From assembly GCF_002207765.1 (NCBI RefSeq), contig NZ_BDGJ01000002.1, forward strand, positions 1 to 63,797: DNA of 63,797 bases. Direction: 5' to 3'. Position 1 is the first letter of the stretch. Each line of letters starts with the position of its first letter. The position numbers were made by a program, and so were the translations under genes. The DNA comes from Calderihabitans maritimus. Lineage in GTDB: Bacteria; Bacillota; KKC1; Calderihabitantales; Calderihabitantaceae. This document shows, one piece after another, positions 25,205 through 33,853 of this stretch. A model generated the notes under the pieces. It was not told the origin of the DNA, did no database searches, and saw nothing but the letters and a program-made list of their open reading frames with translations.

Positions 25205-25423
25205 ATGAAAAAGATAGGCAAGTTTGCCTACATAATTGCATTATTAGCACTTAGCAGTTTCTTATTATTTGGATGTGGGGAATCTACCAAACAAGAACAA
25301 CCACCGGCAGAACAACAGACCAGTACTGAGCAGCAACAAAATGAAGAGCAGGCTCCAACGACCTCTACTGAGCAACCTGCAAAACAGAATCAAGAATCTA
25401 CGCAAGAACAGTCGCAGCAGTAA
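25205..25423 (+). CDS. Small lipoprotein with Gln/Glu-rich tail
   Basis: A 72-residue protein with a signal peptide and lipobox LFGC (Cys24), so it should be lipid-anchored on the outer face of the membrane. The rest is a low-complexity tail rich in Gln, Glu, Thr and Ser, with no fold expected. AGGAGG lies nine bases before the ATG, so it is a well-translated real gene despite its size. I do not recognise a family. Confidence 0.65.
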   Translation: MKKIGKFAYIIALLALSSFLLFGCGESTKQEQPPAEQQTSTEQQQNEEQAPTTSTEQPAKQNQESTQEQSQQ

Positions 25424-25546
25424 CATTTCAACTTGAAGACGTTTTCAGACCGTCCATAAGTAATAATTTACTAAAAACTTGCTTTTGTTTTTTCCCACGT
25501 ATGGCTAATTAAGTAACAGCACACCATCATTCCCATAAATTGAGTA

Positions 25547-25575
25547 TTGAATTGATTTTAAACTTGTGTTATTAT
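25547..25575 (+). promoter_or_regulatory. Promoter of rnpB
   Basis: TTGAAT (25547-25552) and TATTAT (25570-25575) are separated by 17 bases, a sigma-A type arrangement. The expected start of transcription is about 20 bases upstream of the P1 helix of RNase P RNA. Confidence 0.5.
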
Positions 25576-25600
25576 TAGAACCCATGTTAAAAATAAAATA

Positions 25601-26016
25601 GGCAATTGAGTAAATCAGGTGATCGCGGGTACAAATGCCGAAAGGCTGTACCTGAGGAAAGTCCGAGCTCCACAGGGCAGGGTGCTGGGTAACACCCAGT
25701 GGGGGCGACCCTAAGGAAAGTGCCACAGAAAACAAACCGCCCGGCACTTAGTTTGCCGTACAAGGATAACTTAACTAACAATTTTAGCGCGGCAAACTAA
25801 GTGCCGGGTAAGGGTGAAACGGTGAGGTAAGAGCTCACCAGCAGCCAGGCGACTGGCTGGCTTGGTAAACCCCACCTGGAGCAAGACCGAATAGGGGAAC
25901 AATGGAGTGGCCCGCTCCGTTCCCGGGTAAGGTCGCTAGAGGTGTTAGGCAACTAACACCCCAGACAGATGATCACCCAACGACAGAACTCGGCTTATCG
26001 ATTTGCTCAATTGCCT
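25601..26016 (+). ncRNA. rnpB: RNase P RNA, bacterial type A
   Basis: The catalytic RNA of RNase P, which matures tRNA 5' ends. The core GAGGAAAGTCCGAGCTCCACAG near 25649, the ACAGAAA and CAAACCGCC segment near 25726, the GGTAAGGGTGAAACGGTGAGG region, and ACAGATGATCACCC near 25964 are highly diagnostic. The ends pair to form P1 (GGCAATTGAG-AAATC at 25601-25615 with GATTTGCTCAATTGCC at 26000-26016), which also acts as a terminator stem before TAATTTTTTT. P12 is a perfect stem of about 18 base pairs (CCGGCACTTAGTTTGCCG with its complement) around a loop of about 30 bases. Type A is usual for Clostridia, unlike the type B of Bacilli. Confidence 0.95.
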
Positions 26017-26079
26017 AATTTTTTTGGACTTATAGCTAACCAAAAGGATGACCTTTCGGTTAGCCATTTTTTATCTTTA
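25985..26079 (+). repeat. Left copy of duplicated rnpB 3' end (DR-A)
   Basis: This segment covers the last part of rnpB and the following terminator. It matches 30061-30135 at about 69 of 75 aligned positions; a 20-base block (26008-26027, the P1 closing strand and T-run) is absent in the other copy. The two copies bracket a 4-kb stretch with an accessory gene cassette. Confidence 0.75.
26028..26074 (+). terminator. Second terminator after rnpB
   Basis: AGCTAACC-AAAGG pairs with CCTTT-GGTTAGCC and runs into ATTTTTTATC. A nearly identical hairpin occurs 4.06 kb downstream at 30090-30130. Confidence 0.8.
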
Positions 26080-26136
26080 ACCGCCTACCGTTCACCAGAA
26101 GCGAATGCCATCACCCCTGCACGAAAAAGAAGTGGG

Positions 26137-26500
26137 CTAATCGATTCTCAATGATTTTCCGCTTTCTTTGTCAAAAAGGTGAATGTTTGCCACGTTTAAA
26201 CTTACACCCACATTTTCCCCTGCATTGCCCTGAAAATCCCGTGAGGCAATGAGTTTTATTCTGTTTCCTCCCAGCTTTACGTCTACCAACTTATCCCGCC
26301 CCAGAGGCTCAACAACGTATATCTCACCTCTTATTAAGTCCGACTCACCTTTTCCCACGACAACGTCTTCCGGCCTTATTCCCAGGGTTAACCGCTCGCC
26401 GCTTTTCTTTTTGGCAAATCTTTTTTCCACATTCTTGGGCAGCTTGAAGGAAAAGTTTTCTCCCTTCAAGGTCACTTGATCGTTCTCCCTATAGCCCTGA
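26137..26500 (-). pseudogene. C-terminal remnant of a sugar ABC transporter ATPase (MalK/UgpC type)
   Basis: About 115 codons encode only the TOBE-type regulatory domain of an MsmX/UgpC-like ATPase: LGIRPEDVVVG, YVVEPLGRDKLVDVKLGG, and FDKESGKSL at the end. The nucleotide-binding domain is missing. Upstream the sequence joins a fragment of a solute-binding protein in another frame, so a large deletion removed the middle of a sugar-transport operon. Confidence 0.65.
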
Positions 26501-26639
26501 TATCGGCTCCGCCCCCCGATTTATGAGCCAGCATAAATTTTTTGTTATATTCTTCATAGCCCGATGAAACGTGATTGGTCTTTACTTCAACCCTGCGACT
26601 GTCGCCCTTTTCCTCAAGTATCTTCAAGGGACCGCGTTT
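26472..26639 (-). pseudogene. Remnant of a sugar ABC solute-binding protein
   Basis: A frame of about 55 codons with no start encodes LKILEEKGDSRRVEVKTNHV followed by YEEYNKKFMLAHKSGGGADI, the N-terminal pattern of family 1 extracellular solute-binding proteins (EKxTGxxVEV...YxxKxMLAxASGxGPDI). It is cut at both ends and overlaps the ATPase remnant, marking the deletion junction near 26490-26505. Confidence 0.5.
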
Positions 26640-26765
26640 CTACCACCTTTGGACCGCTCTATTGCATCCATCGAAAACAATTACGGTAATTTAAAGAAGG
26701 ATTGGAAGGGAACTTACAGAATAGCTTAACAATAACTGGGACTTATTTTTCTAGGAGAGAAAACT

Positions 26766-29138
26766 ATGTCTAATGCGATTGTTGGGAGAGACGACCACCT
26801 TATTTCATATTTAAATTCTGCCATAAAGAGGGCTAAGAAGATACGTTTTAATGTAGCCTTCCTTATGGAATCAGGGGCCAAGTTAATTGCTTCCCAACTT
26901 CAAGAAGCTGCTAACCGTGGGGTAGAGATTAAAATCCTAACTGGCAGGTATATGTCTATAACCGAGCCTTCAGCTATTTACTATCTGATGTATAAACTAG
27001 GCGACAAATTAGATATTCGTTTCTTTGCAGATAACTTACGTTCGTTTCATCCAAAAGCATATATTTTCGACTACGAACAAGAAGCTGAGGTTTTTGTTGG
27101 TTCTTCCAATTTATCGTTACCAGCGTTAACCTGGGGAATTGAATGGAATTACCGTTTGCTAAAAAGTAAAAACCCGGAGGATTACTATAAATTTTCTAAT
27201 ACATTTAATGACTTATTCTATAACCATTCAGAAAAAATTACTCCCGAGGTTTTAAAAAAGTATACTGTGAATTGGAGAAAGCCTGCCTTTGTCAAGGTGG
27301 AGCAATCATTAGAGAAAGAACAATTAGAAGAACCGGATAGCATCAAACCCAGAGGAGCCCAAATTGAGGCCTTGTACGAACTGAAAAAGGCTAGGGAAGA
27401 AGGAGTAACAAAAGGATTGGTAATTGCGGCAACCGGAGTTGGTAAGACCTTTTTAGCTGCTTTTGATTCTTTGAAGTTCAATCGCGTTCTGTACGTCGCT
27501 CATAGAGAAGAAATTTTAAAACAAGCAGAAAAAACTTTTAAAATGGTTCGACCTAATGCCAAAACTGGCTTTTTTAGTGGAACAAGAAAAGACAAAGGAG
27601 CAGATATTTACTTCGCCACCATTCAGACACTAACTAAGATAAACAACTTGGAGACCTTTAAAAGGAACTTCTTTGATTATATTGTAGTTGACGAGTTCCA
27701 CCATGCCGCTGCCGATAGTTATATAAATGTTCTTAAATATTTCCGACCCCGGTTTCTTTTAGGGCTCACTGCTACTCCCTATAGAACGGATAACAGGGAC
27801 ATTTATGCTTTATGTGAAGATAACGTAATATATGAAATATATTTAAAAGACGCTATTAATAGGGATTTGTTAGTTCCTTTCAGGTATTATGGAATTTATG
27901 ATGCTACTGATTACTCCAAGGTAGAATACCGGAATGGCAGATATGTTATTGATGACCTGGAAAAACAACTTTCGCGGAAAGAACGGGCGGATTTAATTTT
28001 AGCTAAATATAAAAAGTTTGCCCAAAAAAGAACTATAGGTTTTTGTGCTTCCATAAACCATGCAGAATACATGGCACAATATTTCAGCCAAAATGGTATT
28101 CCGTCAGTAGCGGTTCATAGCGGGGTCAGGGGTAACCAGTATGTAATGGATAGGACGGAAGCTATCAGAGCAATTGAAGCGGGGCGTATTAAAGTTATCT
28201 TTGCAGTAGACATCTTTAACGAAGGGGTGGACATACCCAGTATAGATACGGTAATGTTTCTTAGGCCTACCGAATCGTTTGTTGTCTTTTTACAACAGTT
28301 GGGCCGGGGCCTGCGGAAATATAAAGGGAAGGAATATCTGACCGTACTAGACTTTATCGGAAACTATAAAAGAGCCCATTATATTCCCGCACTACTGGCT
28401 GGCGAAAATCCCATGGCTTCTAAAACGGGCAGGGGAAGGAAACCCGCGGATTACGATTTTCCTGATAACTGCCAGGTTCAATTTGATTTTAAGGTTTTAG
28501 ATCTATTTGAAGAGATGGCCAAAGCCGATCCTCTACGAAAGCGGATGAAGAACGATTTTTACAGATTAAAAGAATCTTTGGGTAGACGCCCCACGCGGGT
28601 TGATATTTATGAAGGAAGTGATATACCTATTAGAGAATTTCTTCGGAAGGGATGGATAAGGTTTTTGAAGGATATTGGTGAACTTTATCCCTCTGAGGAA
28701 CAATGGTTGGATACTCCCGCAGAGGAGTTTCTAAGGTATGTGGAAAAAACCGCCATGACCAAATCTTATAAAATTCCTACAATAGGTGCTCTAATAGAGG
28801 GAGAACACATTTTGAAAGAAGTACCCTTATCGAAAGTGGGACAAAAGTTTATGACCTTTTACAAGCATAATCCTTTACATCAGAAAGATCTAAACGACAA
28901 AAGTAATAAGGATTGGTGGACTTGGGATGTAGAAAAATTTACTAAGTTGGCGAGGAAGAACCCTATACATTTTTTAAGCAAGGGAAGATTTTTTAATTAT
29001 GATGAGATTAATAAAGTATTCTTTCTGTCTTCTGAGATAGAGCCTTATTTAAGCCCTGACCTAGCTAGGCACGTAAAAGATATATTAGAATATAGGCGGA
29101 TAGATTACTTTCGTAAGAGATTTAAGGAGGATGTTTAA
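26766..29138 (+). CDS. PLD-family nuclease fused to SF2 helicase
   Basis: A 790-residue protein. Residues 1-150 are a phospholipase D-like domain with one complete HxKx4D motif (His95, Lys97, Asp102) and the following GSSNLS. Residues of about 195-560 form a DEAD/DEAH-type helicase: Walker A ATGVGKT (222-228), DEFH (309-312), LTATPYR, then FNEGVDIPSID and QQLGRGLRK in the second RecA lobe. The final 230 residues are an unassigned, mostly helical region with repeated RxxxRPTRVDIYEG and SKxGxxF-like blocks. It probably unwinds and cleaves DNA or RNA. It heads a cassette with HIT and MazG-like genes (next start two bases after the stop). Base composition is more AT-rich than in flanking core genes, suggesting transfer. 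Confidence 0.8.
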   Translation: MSNAIVGRDDHLISYLNSAIKRAKKIRFNVAFLMESGAKLIASQLQEAANRGVEIKILTGRYMSITEPSAIYYLMYKLGDKLDIRFFADNLRSFHPKAYIFDYEQEAEVFVGSSNLSLPALTWGIEWNYRLLKSKNPEDYYKFSNTFNDLFYNHSEKITPEVLKKYTVNWRKPAFVKVEQSLEKEQLEEPDSIKPRGAQIEALYELKKAREEGVTKGLVIAATGVGKTFLAAFDSLKFNRVLYVAHREEILKQAEKTFKMVRPNAKTGFFSGTRKDKGADIYFATIQTLTKINNLETFKRNFFDYIVVDEFHHAAADSYINVLKYFRPRFLLGLTATPYRTDNRDIYALCEDNVIYEIYLKDAINRDLLVPFRYYGIYDATDYSKVEYRNGRYVIDDLEKQLSRKERADLILAKYKKFAQKRTIGFCASINHAEYMAQYFSQNGIPSVAVHSGVRGNQYVMDRTEAIRAIEAGRIKVIFAVDIFNEGVDIPSIDTVMFLRPTESFVVFLQQLGRGLRKYKGKEYLTVLDFIGNYKRAHYIPALLAGENPMASKTGRGRKPADYDFPDNCQVQFDFKVLDLFEEMAKADPLRKRMKNDFYRLKESLGRRPTRVDIYEGSDIPIREFLRKGWIRFLKDIGELYPSEEQWLDTPAEEFLRYVEKTAMTKSYKIPTIGALIEGEHILKEVPLSKVGQKFMTFYKHNPLHQKDLNDKSNKDWWTWDVEKFTKLARKNPIHFLSKGRFFNYDEINKVFFLSSEIEPYLSPDLARHVKDILEYRRIDYFRKRFKEDV

Positions 29139-29139
29139 T

Positions 29140-29532
29140 TTGGATAGTTGTATTTTTTGTAGTGAGCCCGAAACGGAAATTGTTGCTGAAAACGATTTAG
29201 CGAGGGCTTTTTATGACAAATACCCTGTAAATGAAGGACATGTTTTAATTGTCCCTAAGCGGCATGTTGAAACGCTTTTCGAAGCCACCCTAGAAGAACT
29301 AGACGCAATTAATCGCTTGTTGTTTAAAGTTAAAGATAAACTTGATAAAAAGTTTAACCCTGATGGATATAATGTTGGGGTGAATGTGGGCAGGGCTGCC
29401 GGGCAAACAATCTTCCATCTTCACTACCATGTCATACCACGGTATCTCGGTGACGTTAAAGACCCTAGAGGAGGAATCCGAAAAATTAAAAAGAGCGTTA
29501 TACCCTATTTGGCCGAGGGGGAAGAAAATTGA
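29140..29532 (+). CDS. HIT-family nucleotide hydrolase
   Basis: A 130-residue histidine-triad protein. The active-site triad HLHYHVIPR is near the C-terminus and an N-terminal CIFC may bind zinc. HIT proteins act on nucleoside phosphoramidates and dinucleoside polyphosphates. TTG at 29140 is chosen because GGAGG is nine bases upstream, whereas ATG at 29131 directly abuts it. It is sandwiched between the PLD-helicase and a MazG-like gene with overlaps of a few bases, so the three are surely one operon. Confidence 0.82.
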   Translation: MDSCIFCSEPETEIVAENDLARAFYDKYPVNEGHVLIVPKRHVETLFEATLEELDAINRLLFKVKDKLDKKFNPDGYNVGVNVGRAAGQTIFHLHYHVIPRYLGDVKDPRGGIRKIKKSVIPYLAEGEEN

Positions 29533-29852
29533 CAATTGTGTATAACAAGTTAGTTAGGGACAGGATACCTGAGATTATAGAAAAAGACGGTAAAAAACCG
29601 GTAATTTCTAGAATACGGGACAAAAAAACGCTGAAAGAGATGTTAGTTTCTAAATTAAAAGAGGAAGTTGAGGAATACTGTTTATCCTTAGAGCTTACGG
29701 AATTAGCTGATATTTTGGAAGTTATCCGTGCTTTGGTACATAATATACATAATATTAAATTTTCAGATGTAGAGAAGCTGAGGGAAGAAAAAGAAAGGGA
29801 ACGCGGTGGATTTAACGAAGGGATAATTCTGGAAAAGGTGGTTGATGATTGA
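29529..29852 (+). CDS. MazG-like nucleotide pyrophosphohydrolase
   Basis: A 107-residue all-alpha NTP pyrophosphatase resembling phosphoribosyl-ATP pyrophosphohydrolase. The YNKLVRDRIPEII start is the family signature; Glu pairs in KLKEEVEEY and the ELADILEV helix are the expected metal ligands (ExxE...ExxD). It overlaps the HIT gene by four bases. The start may be TTG at 29529 or GTG at 29538. With the HIT enzyme it gives the cassette two nucleotide hydrolases, which might degrade a signal nucleotide or modified NTPs. Confidence 0.78.
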   Translation: MTIVYNKLVRDRIPEIIEKDGKKPVISRIRDKKTLKEMLVSKLKEEVEEYCLSLELTELADILEVIRALVHNIHNIKFSDVEKLREEKERERGGFNEGIILEKVVDD

Positions 29853-30499
29853 CACATGAAAAAACAGAATTTTTTAGACATAACATACCAGTTGTTTAAC
29901 ACATGATAAGATTGCCGAGTAAGTCCATCGAAACACCCCCGTTGTATAAATTTCGCTCAAAATACGTGCGACAAAAGTGCCTGAAGCAGACGTAAGCAAA
30001 GGGGAGCGCCCCGGGCGTATTAAGGCATAAGGAAAGAAGGGGTCGGCTCCCTTCTCCTGTAGAACTCGGCTAATCGATTTGCTACTTATGGCTAACCGAA
30101 AGGAAGACCTTTTGGTTAGCCATTTTTTGTCTTTACAGTAAAGAAACACAAGATCTCGTCGGACAGGTTGACACCTCTCTGGTAGGCCTTTTTGATTGAG
30201 TTCAAATAGCAGGTAAAAGCAGGAAAAATGACCACCAACGGCGAAAAATGGGGGAAATAACTGTTTTGGAGATCTATGCAAATTCCCCGAAGGAAATTAT
30301 TTAGTACTCTTGAAAAACTTAATATAAATCCTTATAAATAACAAAAAAGTAGGCTTTCCTTATCTCGTTGAAGAATCTTTTTAAGCAAGGTTACCAAAAA
30401 ACTTCACAGGATGGAAACGATATGAAATTACTTTGTCATAAATGTTGCCATTCCTGCAGCTGTTGCCCATGAGCGCTTGGAAAAAGGAGGCTGGGACTA
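29853..30499 (+). other. Gap between the PLD-helicase cassette and the SNF2 operon
   Basis: These 650 bases hold the second copy of the rnpB tail (30061-30135) and otherwise only coding-like debris. An open stretch at about 29955-30029 (RATKVPEADVSKGERPGRIK then stop) lacks a start. A 16-codon cysteine-rich frame lies at 30422-30472. The strong Shine-Dalgarno AAAGGAGG of the next operon is at 30483-30490. I see no intact gene or integrase. Confidence 0.4.
30061..30135 (+). repeat. Right copy of duplicated rnpB 3' end (DR-B)
   Basis: AGAACTCGGCTAATCGATTTGCT (one base different from the rnpB end) is followed by a terminator hairpin almost identical to that after rnpB. The 20-base block with the P1 strand and T-run is missing here. 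A further 12-base match to its core, GGCTAATCGATT, lies at 26135-26146. Confidence 0.75.
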
Positions 30500-33400
30500 G
30501 TGGGGATGAACGCCATAAGTAATTTAAGAAACAAAATTGTAAAAGGTCCTTATTGGCCTGAGCCAGTAGAAATCAATTTTATAGAGGAGTCTTCTGGCTA
30601 TGTCCATATAGTGGGGGTTACTTTGCAATCAAAGGTGCATGTTGATCAGTTGCTCTCGGAGGAAGAATTGTCCAGAATCACCGTTATTGACGCTAATGCT
30701 GTTTGTAATGAAGAACCGTGGAAAGTTTTTCTTGCTTTAGAAGCAACACGTTATAAATTGGCCTCTTTGTTTGACCCCCTTCTGGCCATGAATTCTTCCA
30801 AAGTTGACCCGCTACCCCACCAGATAGAAACGGTTTACGGTTATGTTTTGAAACTGCCGAGGATTCGCTTCTTGATTGCCGACGACCCGGGAGCGGGGAA
30901 AACCATTATGGCAGGCCTTATTATCAAAGAGCTCAAACTCCGCAATATAGTGCGAAGGATTCTTATCGTAGCACCCGGGCATCTTAAGGACCAGTGGAGA
31001 AGGGAATTAAAAGAGAGGTTTAATGAAAACTTTGTTCCTGTTGACCGGAACTTCATGGAAGCCTTTTATGCAGAAAATATTTGGGATCGGGAGAATCAAA
31101 TAGTGACCTCTATAGATTTTGCAAAGCAGGAAGATGTAATGCGATCAATTGCCGCCTCCCATTTTGATCTGATTATTGTCGATGAAGCCCATAAAATGAG
31201 CGCGTATCGCTACGGTCAGAAGACAGAAAAAACGATTCGGTATAAGCTTGGCGAGGTTTTATCCAAGAAAACGGAACACCTGTTGTTTCTGACAGCAACC
31301 CCTCATAAAGGAGACAGCGAAAATTTTCGTTTATTTCTGGATTTGCTAGAGCCCGGGTTCTTTGCTACTGCTGACATGGTGCAGGAATCTATTCAGAACA
31401 AAGAAAATCCGCTTTTTATCCGCCATGTTAAAGAGGACTTGAAAGACTTTGAAGGCAAACCGTTATTTCTACCGAGGCACGTTATGACCAAAACATTTAA
31501 CCTTGGCGTGGAATCTCCTAGGGAAAAGAAGCTTTATAACGACCTATCGGTATATGTCAATACCCAGTACAACAAGGCCATTGCCAAAGACAAGAAACGG
31601 AATGTTGCTTTTGCCCTGGTTATTCTGCAGCGCCGTTTTGCTTCCAGCGTCTTTGCGCTGTGGAAGTCTTTGGAGCGAAGAAAAAAGCGCCTGGAAGAGC
31701 TTTTGACTGCAGCAGACAACTATACATTACAAACTAAAAACATAGACTTTGAAGATGTTGAGGATATGAACGAAGAAAACCGCTGGAAGACAGAAGAGAT
31801 GTGGGAGGCTTTAAGCGTTTCGGAAAATAAGGAGGAACTAAAAAAAGAAATCGAAACCCTAACTAATTTGATCCAGCAGGCAAAGGCCATCGTTCAGTCG
31901 GAAGAAGAAGCAAAGCTCCGCCAGTTAAAGTTTTCGTTGCGGGAGTTGGAAGCAAAGTATAATGACCCAAGAGATAAAAAAATCCTAATTTTTACAGAAT
32001 CAAGGGACACTCTTACTTACCTTGAGGAAAAAATCAGGGAATGGGGGTATTCTGTCAACACCATTCACGGCGGCATGAAACTGGAAGAGCGGATTAACGA
32101 AGAAAAACGATTCAAAAATGAAACTCAGATAATGGTGGCCACCGAAGCTGCCGGTGAAGGTATCAATTTGCAGTTCTGCCATTTGATGATCAATTATGAT
32201 ATCCCGTGGAACCCGACCCGCCTCGAACAGCGCATGGGGCGTATTCACCGTTACGGCCAGCAAAAGGAAGTCTATGTGATCAACCTTGTCGCCGAGGATA
32301 CCCGGGAAGGACAAGTCCTTAAACGCCTTTTTGATAAACTTGAAGAGATAAAGGAAGCCCTTGGCCATGATAAGGTGTTTGATTGTTTAGGGGAAATTCT
32401 GAATGATAAGAACCTGGCTCAGCTGCTCATGGAAGCCGCCGCAAAATCCCGCAGGCTCGATGAAATCCTTAAGGACATCGATATTACGGTAAACCCCGAA
32501 TACATTGCTCGGGTTAAAGAGAATCTCGGCGAAAGTTTGGCCACCCGTTTTATTGACTACACCAGGATCAAAGAAATGGCTGAGAAGGCCCGGGAGTACA
32601 GGCTTATTCCCGAATACACGGAAAATTTCTTCAAAAAGGCTTTTTCTCGCGCTGGTGGTAAATATCGTGAACTAGGAAACGGGGTTTTTTCCATTGACAG
32701 CATTCCCTTTGATATACGTAAGATAGCTGAAGAAGAAAATTTCAAGAAGGCTTACGGCAGCCTTCTGAAACGTTACCCTAGAGTCACTTTTGACAAAGAT
32801 ATCGCCTTTAGAAATCAGGATGTCGAGTTTATCTGTTTCGGCCACCCGCTTTTTGAAGCGGTGATGGAATGGATACAACGTCATTTTGGTGATTCCCCGT
32901 TGCGAGGGACAACCTTTATCGACCCTGCAGGCAAGTACGATGGATACCTTTGCTTTTATGAGGCCGAGGTCAAAGACGGTTCAAACAAGGTGGCGGGTAA
33001 AAGGCTCTTCAGCTTCTACGTATCGGATTTAGGAGTAAGAGAGGTTTCCCCGGCAATTCTTTGGGATTTCAAAGAAGCTGATGGAAGCCTCTCAGCTTGT
33101 GTTGATATTGAAGCCTTGAGAAAACAAACCTTTGGGTACGTGGTAAAGAGGCTGGAAGCATATCGCGAGGAACTGGCCAGGGAACGGGAACGCCAGGCCC
33201 AGATCAAGGAACGCTACGGCATAAAATCCTTGGAATATCTGATTACCAAACTGGACAACGAATTGATTGACCTGTACATCAGAAAGGAAAACGGCGAAAA
33301 TGTAGATATTGTTATCTATAACAAAAACGAAAGAAAAAAAGAATACGAAAAAGCGCTAGCCGATTTAAAAAACGAGATACAGAAAGAGCGGAGCCTGACC

Positions 33401-33853
33401 CTAGGCATGCCACGATTCAAAGGCGTTGTTCGGGTTATTCCTGCAGAGACCATTCCTGAAGCAATGAGGAGCAGCGAAGAGATCGAAACTATTGGCATGG
33501 AAATAGCCATGCAATACGAGCGGGAGCACGGTCGCTCCCCCGAGGATGTTTCTTCGGAAAACCTGGGATTTGATATCCGTTCAAAGGATGAAAAAGGGAA
33601 TATCCGGTACATCGAAGTTAAGGCCCGGGCAGGGGTCGGGCCGGTGGCTTTGACGCCTAATGAATGGTTTAAGGCACAAAGATTAGGCGATGATTATTAT
33701 CTCTATACCATTTTAAACGCAGGTAAAAAACCTGAATTATACATTGTTCGCAATCCTGCCAAAAATCTTAAGCCTGAAGAGAAGCTTGAAATTGTTCGTT
33801 ATATAGTTTCAGCTCAGAAAATAAAAGAGGAGGCAGATCAGATTGGCAAGTAA
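30500..33853 (+). CDS. SNF2-type helicase with C-terminal NOV_C/DUF3883 domain
   Basis: A 1117-residue ATPase. Walker A DDPGAGKT (128-135), DEAH (228-231), TATPHKGD (265-272) and the second-lobe motif EGINLQ...[14 protein letters not shown] identify an SNF2/RapA-like helicase of the kind found in class 1 DISARM (DrmD). The last 98 residues are a NOV_C (DUF3883) domain with FD at 1024-1025 and IEVKAR at 1038-1043, a PD-(D/E)xK-like arrangement that may cleave DNA. GTG start nine bases after AAAGGAGG. It is the first gene of a defence-like operon; the methylase start lies inside its end (11-base overlap). Confidence 0.85.
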   Translation: MGMNAISNLRNKIVKGPYWPEPVEINFIEESSGYVHIVGVTLQSKVHVDQLLSEEELSRITVIDANAVCNEEPWKVFLALEATRYKLASLFDPLLAMNSSKVDPLPHQIETVYGYVLKLPRIRFLIADDPGAGKTIMAGLIIKELKLRNIVRRILIVAPGHLKDQWRRELKERFNENFVPVDRNFMEAFYAENIWDRENQIVTSIDFAKQEDVMRSIAASHFDLIIVDEAHKMSAYRYGQKTEKTIRYKLGEVLSKKTEHLLFLTATPHKGDSENFRLFLDLLEPGFFATADMVQESIQNKENPLFIRHVKEDLKDFEGKPLFLPRHVMTKTFNLGVESPREKKLYNDLSVYVNTQYNKAIAKDKKRNVAFALVILQRRFASSVFALWKSLERRKKRLEELLTAADNYTLQTKNIDFEDVEDMNEENRWKTEEMWEALSVSENKEELKKEIETLTNLIQQAKAIVQSEEEAKLRQLKFSLRELEAKYNDPRDKKILIFTESRDTLTYLEEKIREWGYSVNTIHGGMKLEERINEEKRFKNETQIMVATEAAGEGINLQFCHLMINYDIPWNPTRLEQRMGRIHRYGQQKEVYVINLVAEDTREGQVLKRLFDKLEEIKEALGHDKVFDCLGEILNDKNLAQLLMEAAAKSRRLDEILKDIDITVNPEYIARVKENLGESLATRFIDYTRIKEMAEKAREYRLIPEYTENFFKKAFSRAGGKYRELGNGVFSIDSIPFDIRKIAEEENFKKAYGSLLKRYPRVTFDKDIAFRNQDVEFICFGHPLFEAVMEWIQRHFGDSPLRGTTFIDPAGKYDGYLCFYEAEVKDGSNKVAGKRLFSFYVSDLGVREVSPAILWDFKEADGSLSACVDIEALRKQTFGYVVKRLEAYREELARERERQAQIKERYGIKSLEYLITKLDNELIDLYIRKENGENVDIVIYNKNERKKEYEKALADLKNEIQKERSLTLGMPRFKGVVRVIPAETIPEAMRSSEEIETIGMEIAMQYEREHGRSPEDVSSENLGFDIRSKDEKGNIRYIEVKARAGVGPVALTPNEWFKAQRLGDDYYLYTILNAGKKPELYIVRNPAKNLKPEEKLEIVRYIVSAQKIKEEADQIGK

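Noticed and set aside
25969-26154. 61-codon frame over the rnpB 3' end
   Set aside because: It lies on the RNase P RNA and its terminators.
26643-26729. Coding-like stretch (LDRSIASIENNYGNLKKDWK then stop) before the PLD-helicase gene
   Set aside because: Too short and without start or recognised family; may be transposase or other debris but cannot be assigned.
29874-30281. 135-codon minus-strand frame across the right rnpB repeat
   Set aside because: It runs through a terminator hairpin and repeat; composition is not protein-like and there is no start signal.
26081-30500. CRISPR array or IS element in the accessory region
   Set aside because: No regularly spaced repeats, no intact transposase and no terminal inverted repeats were found.
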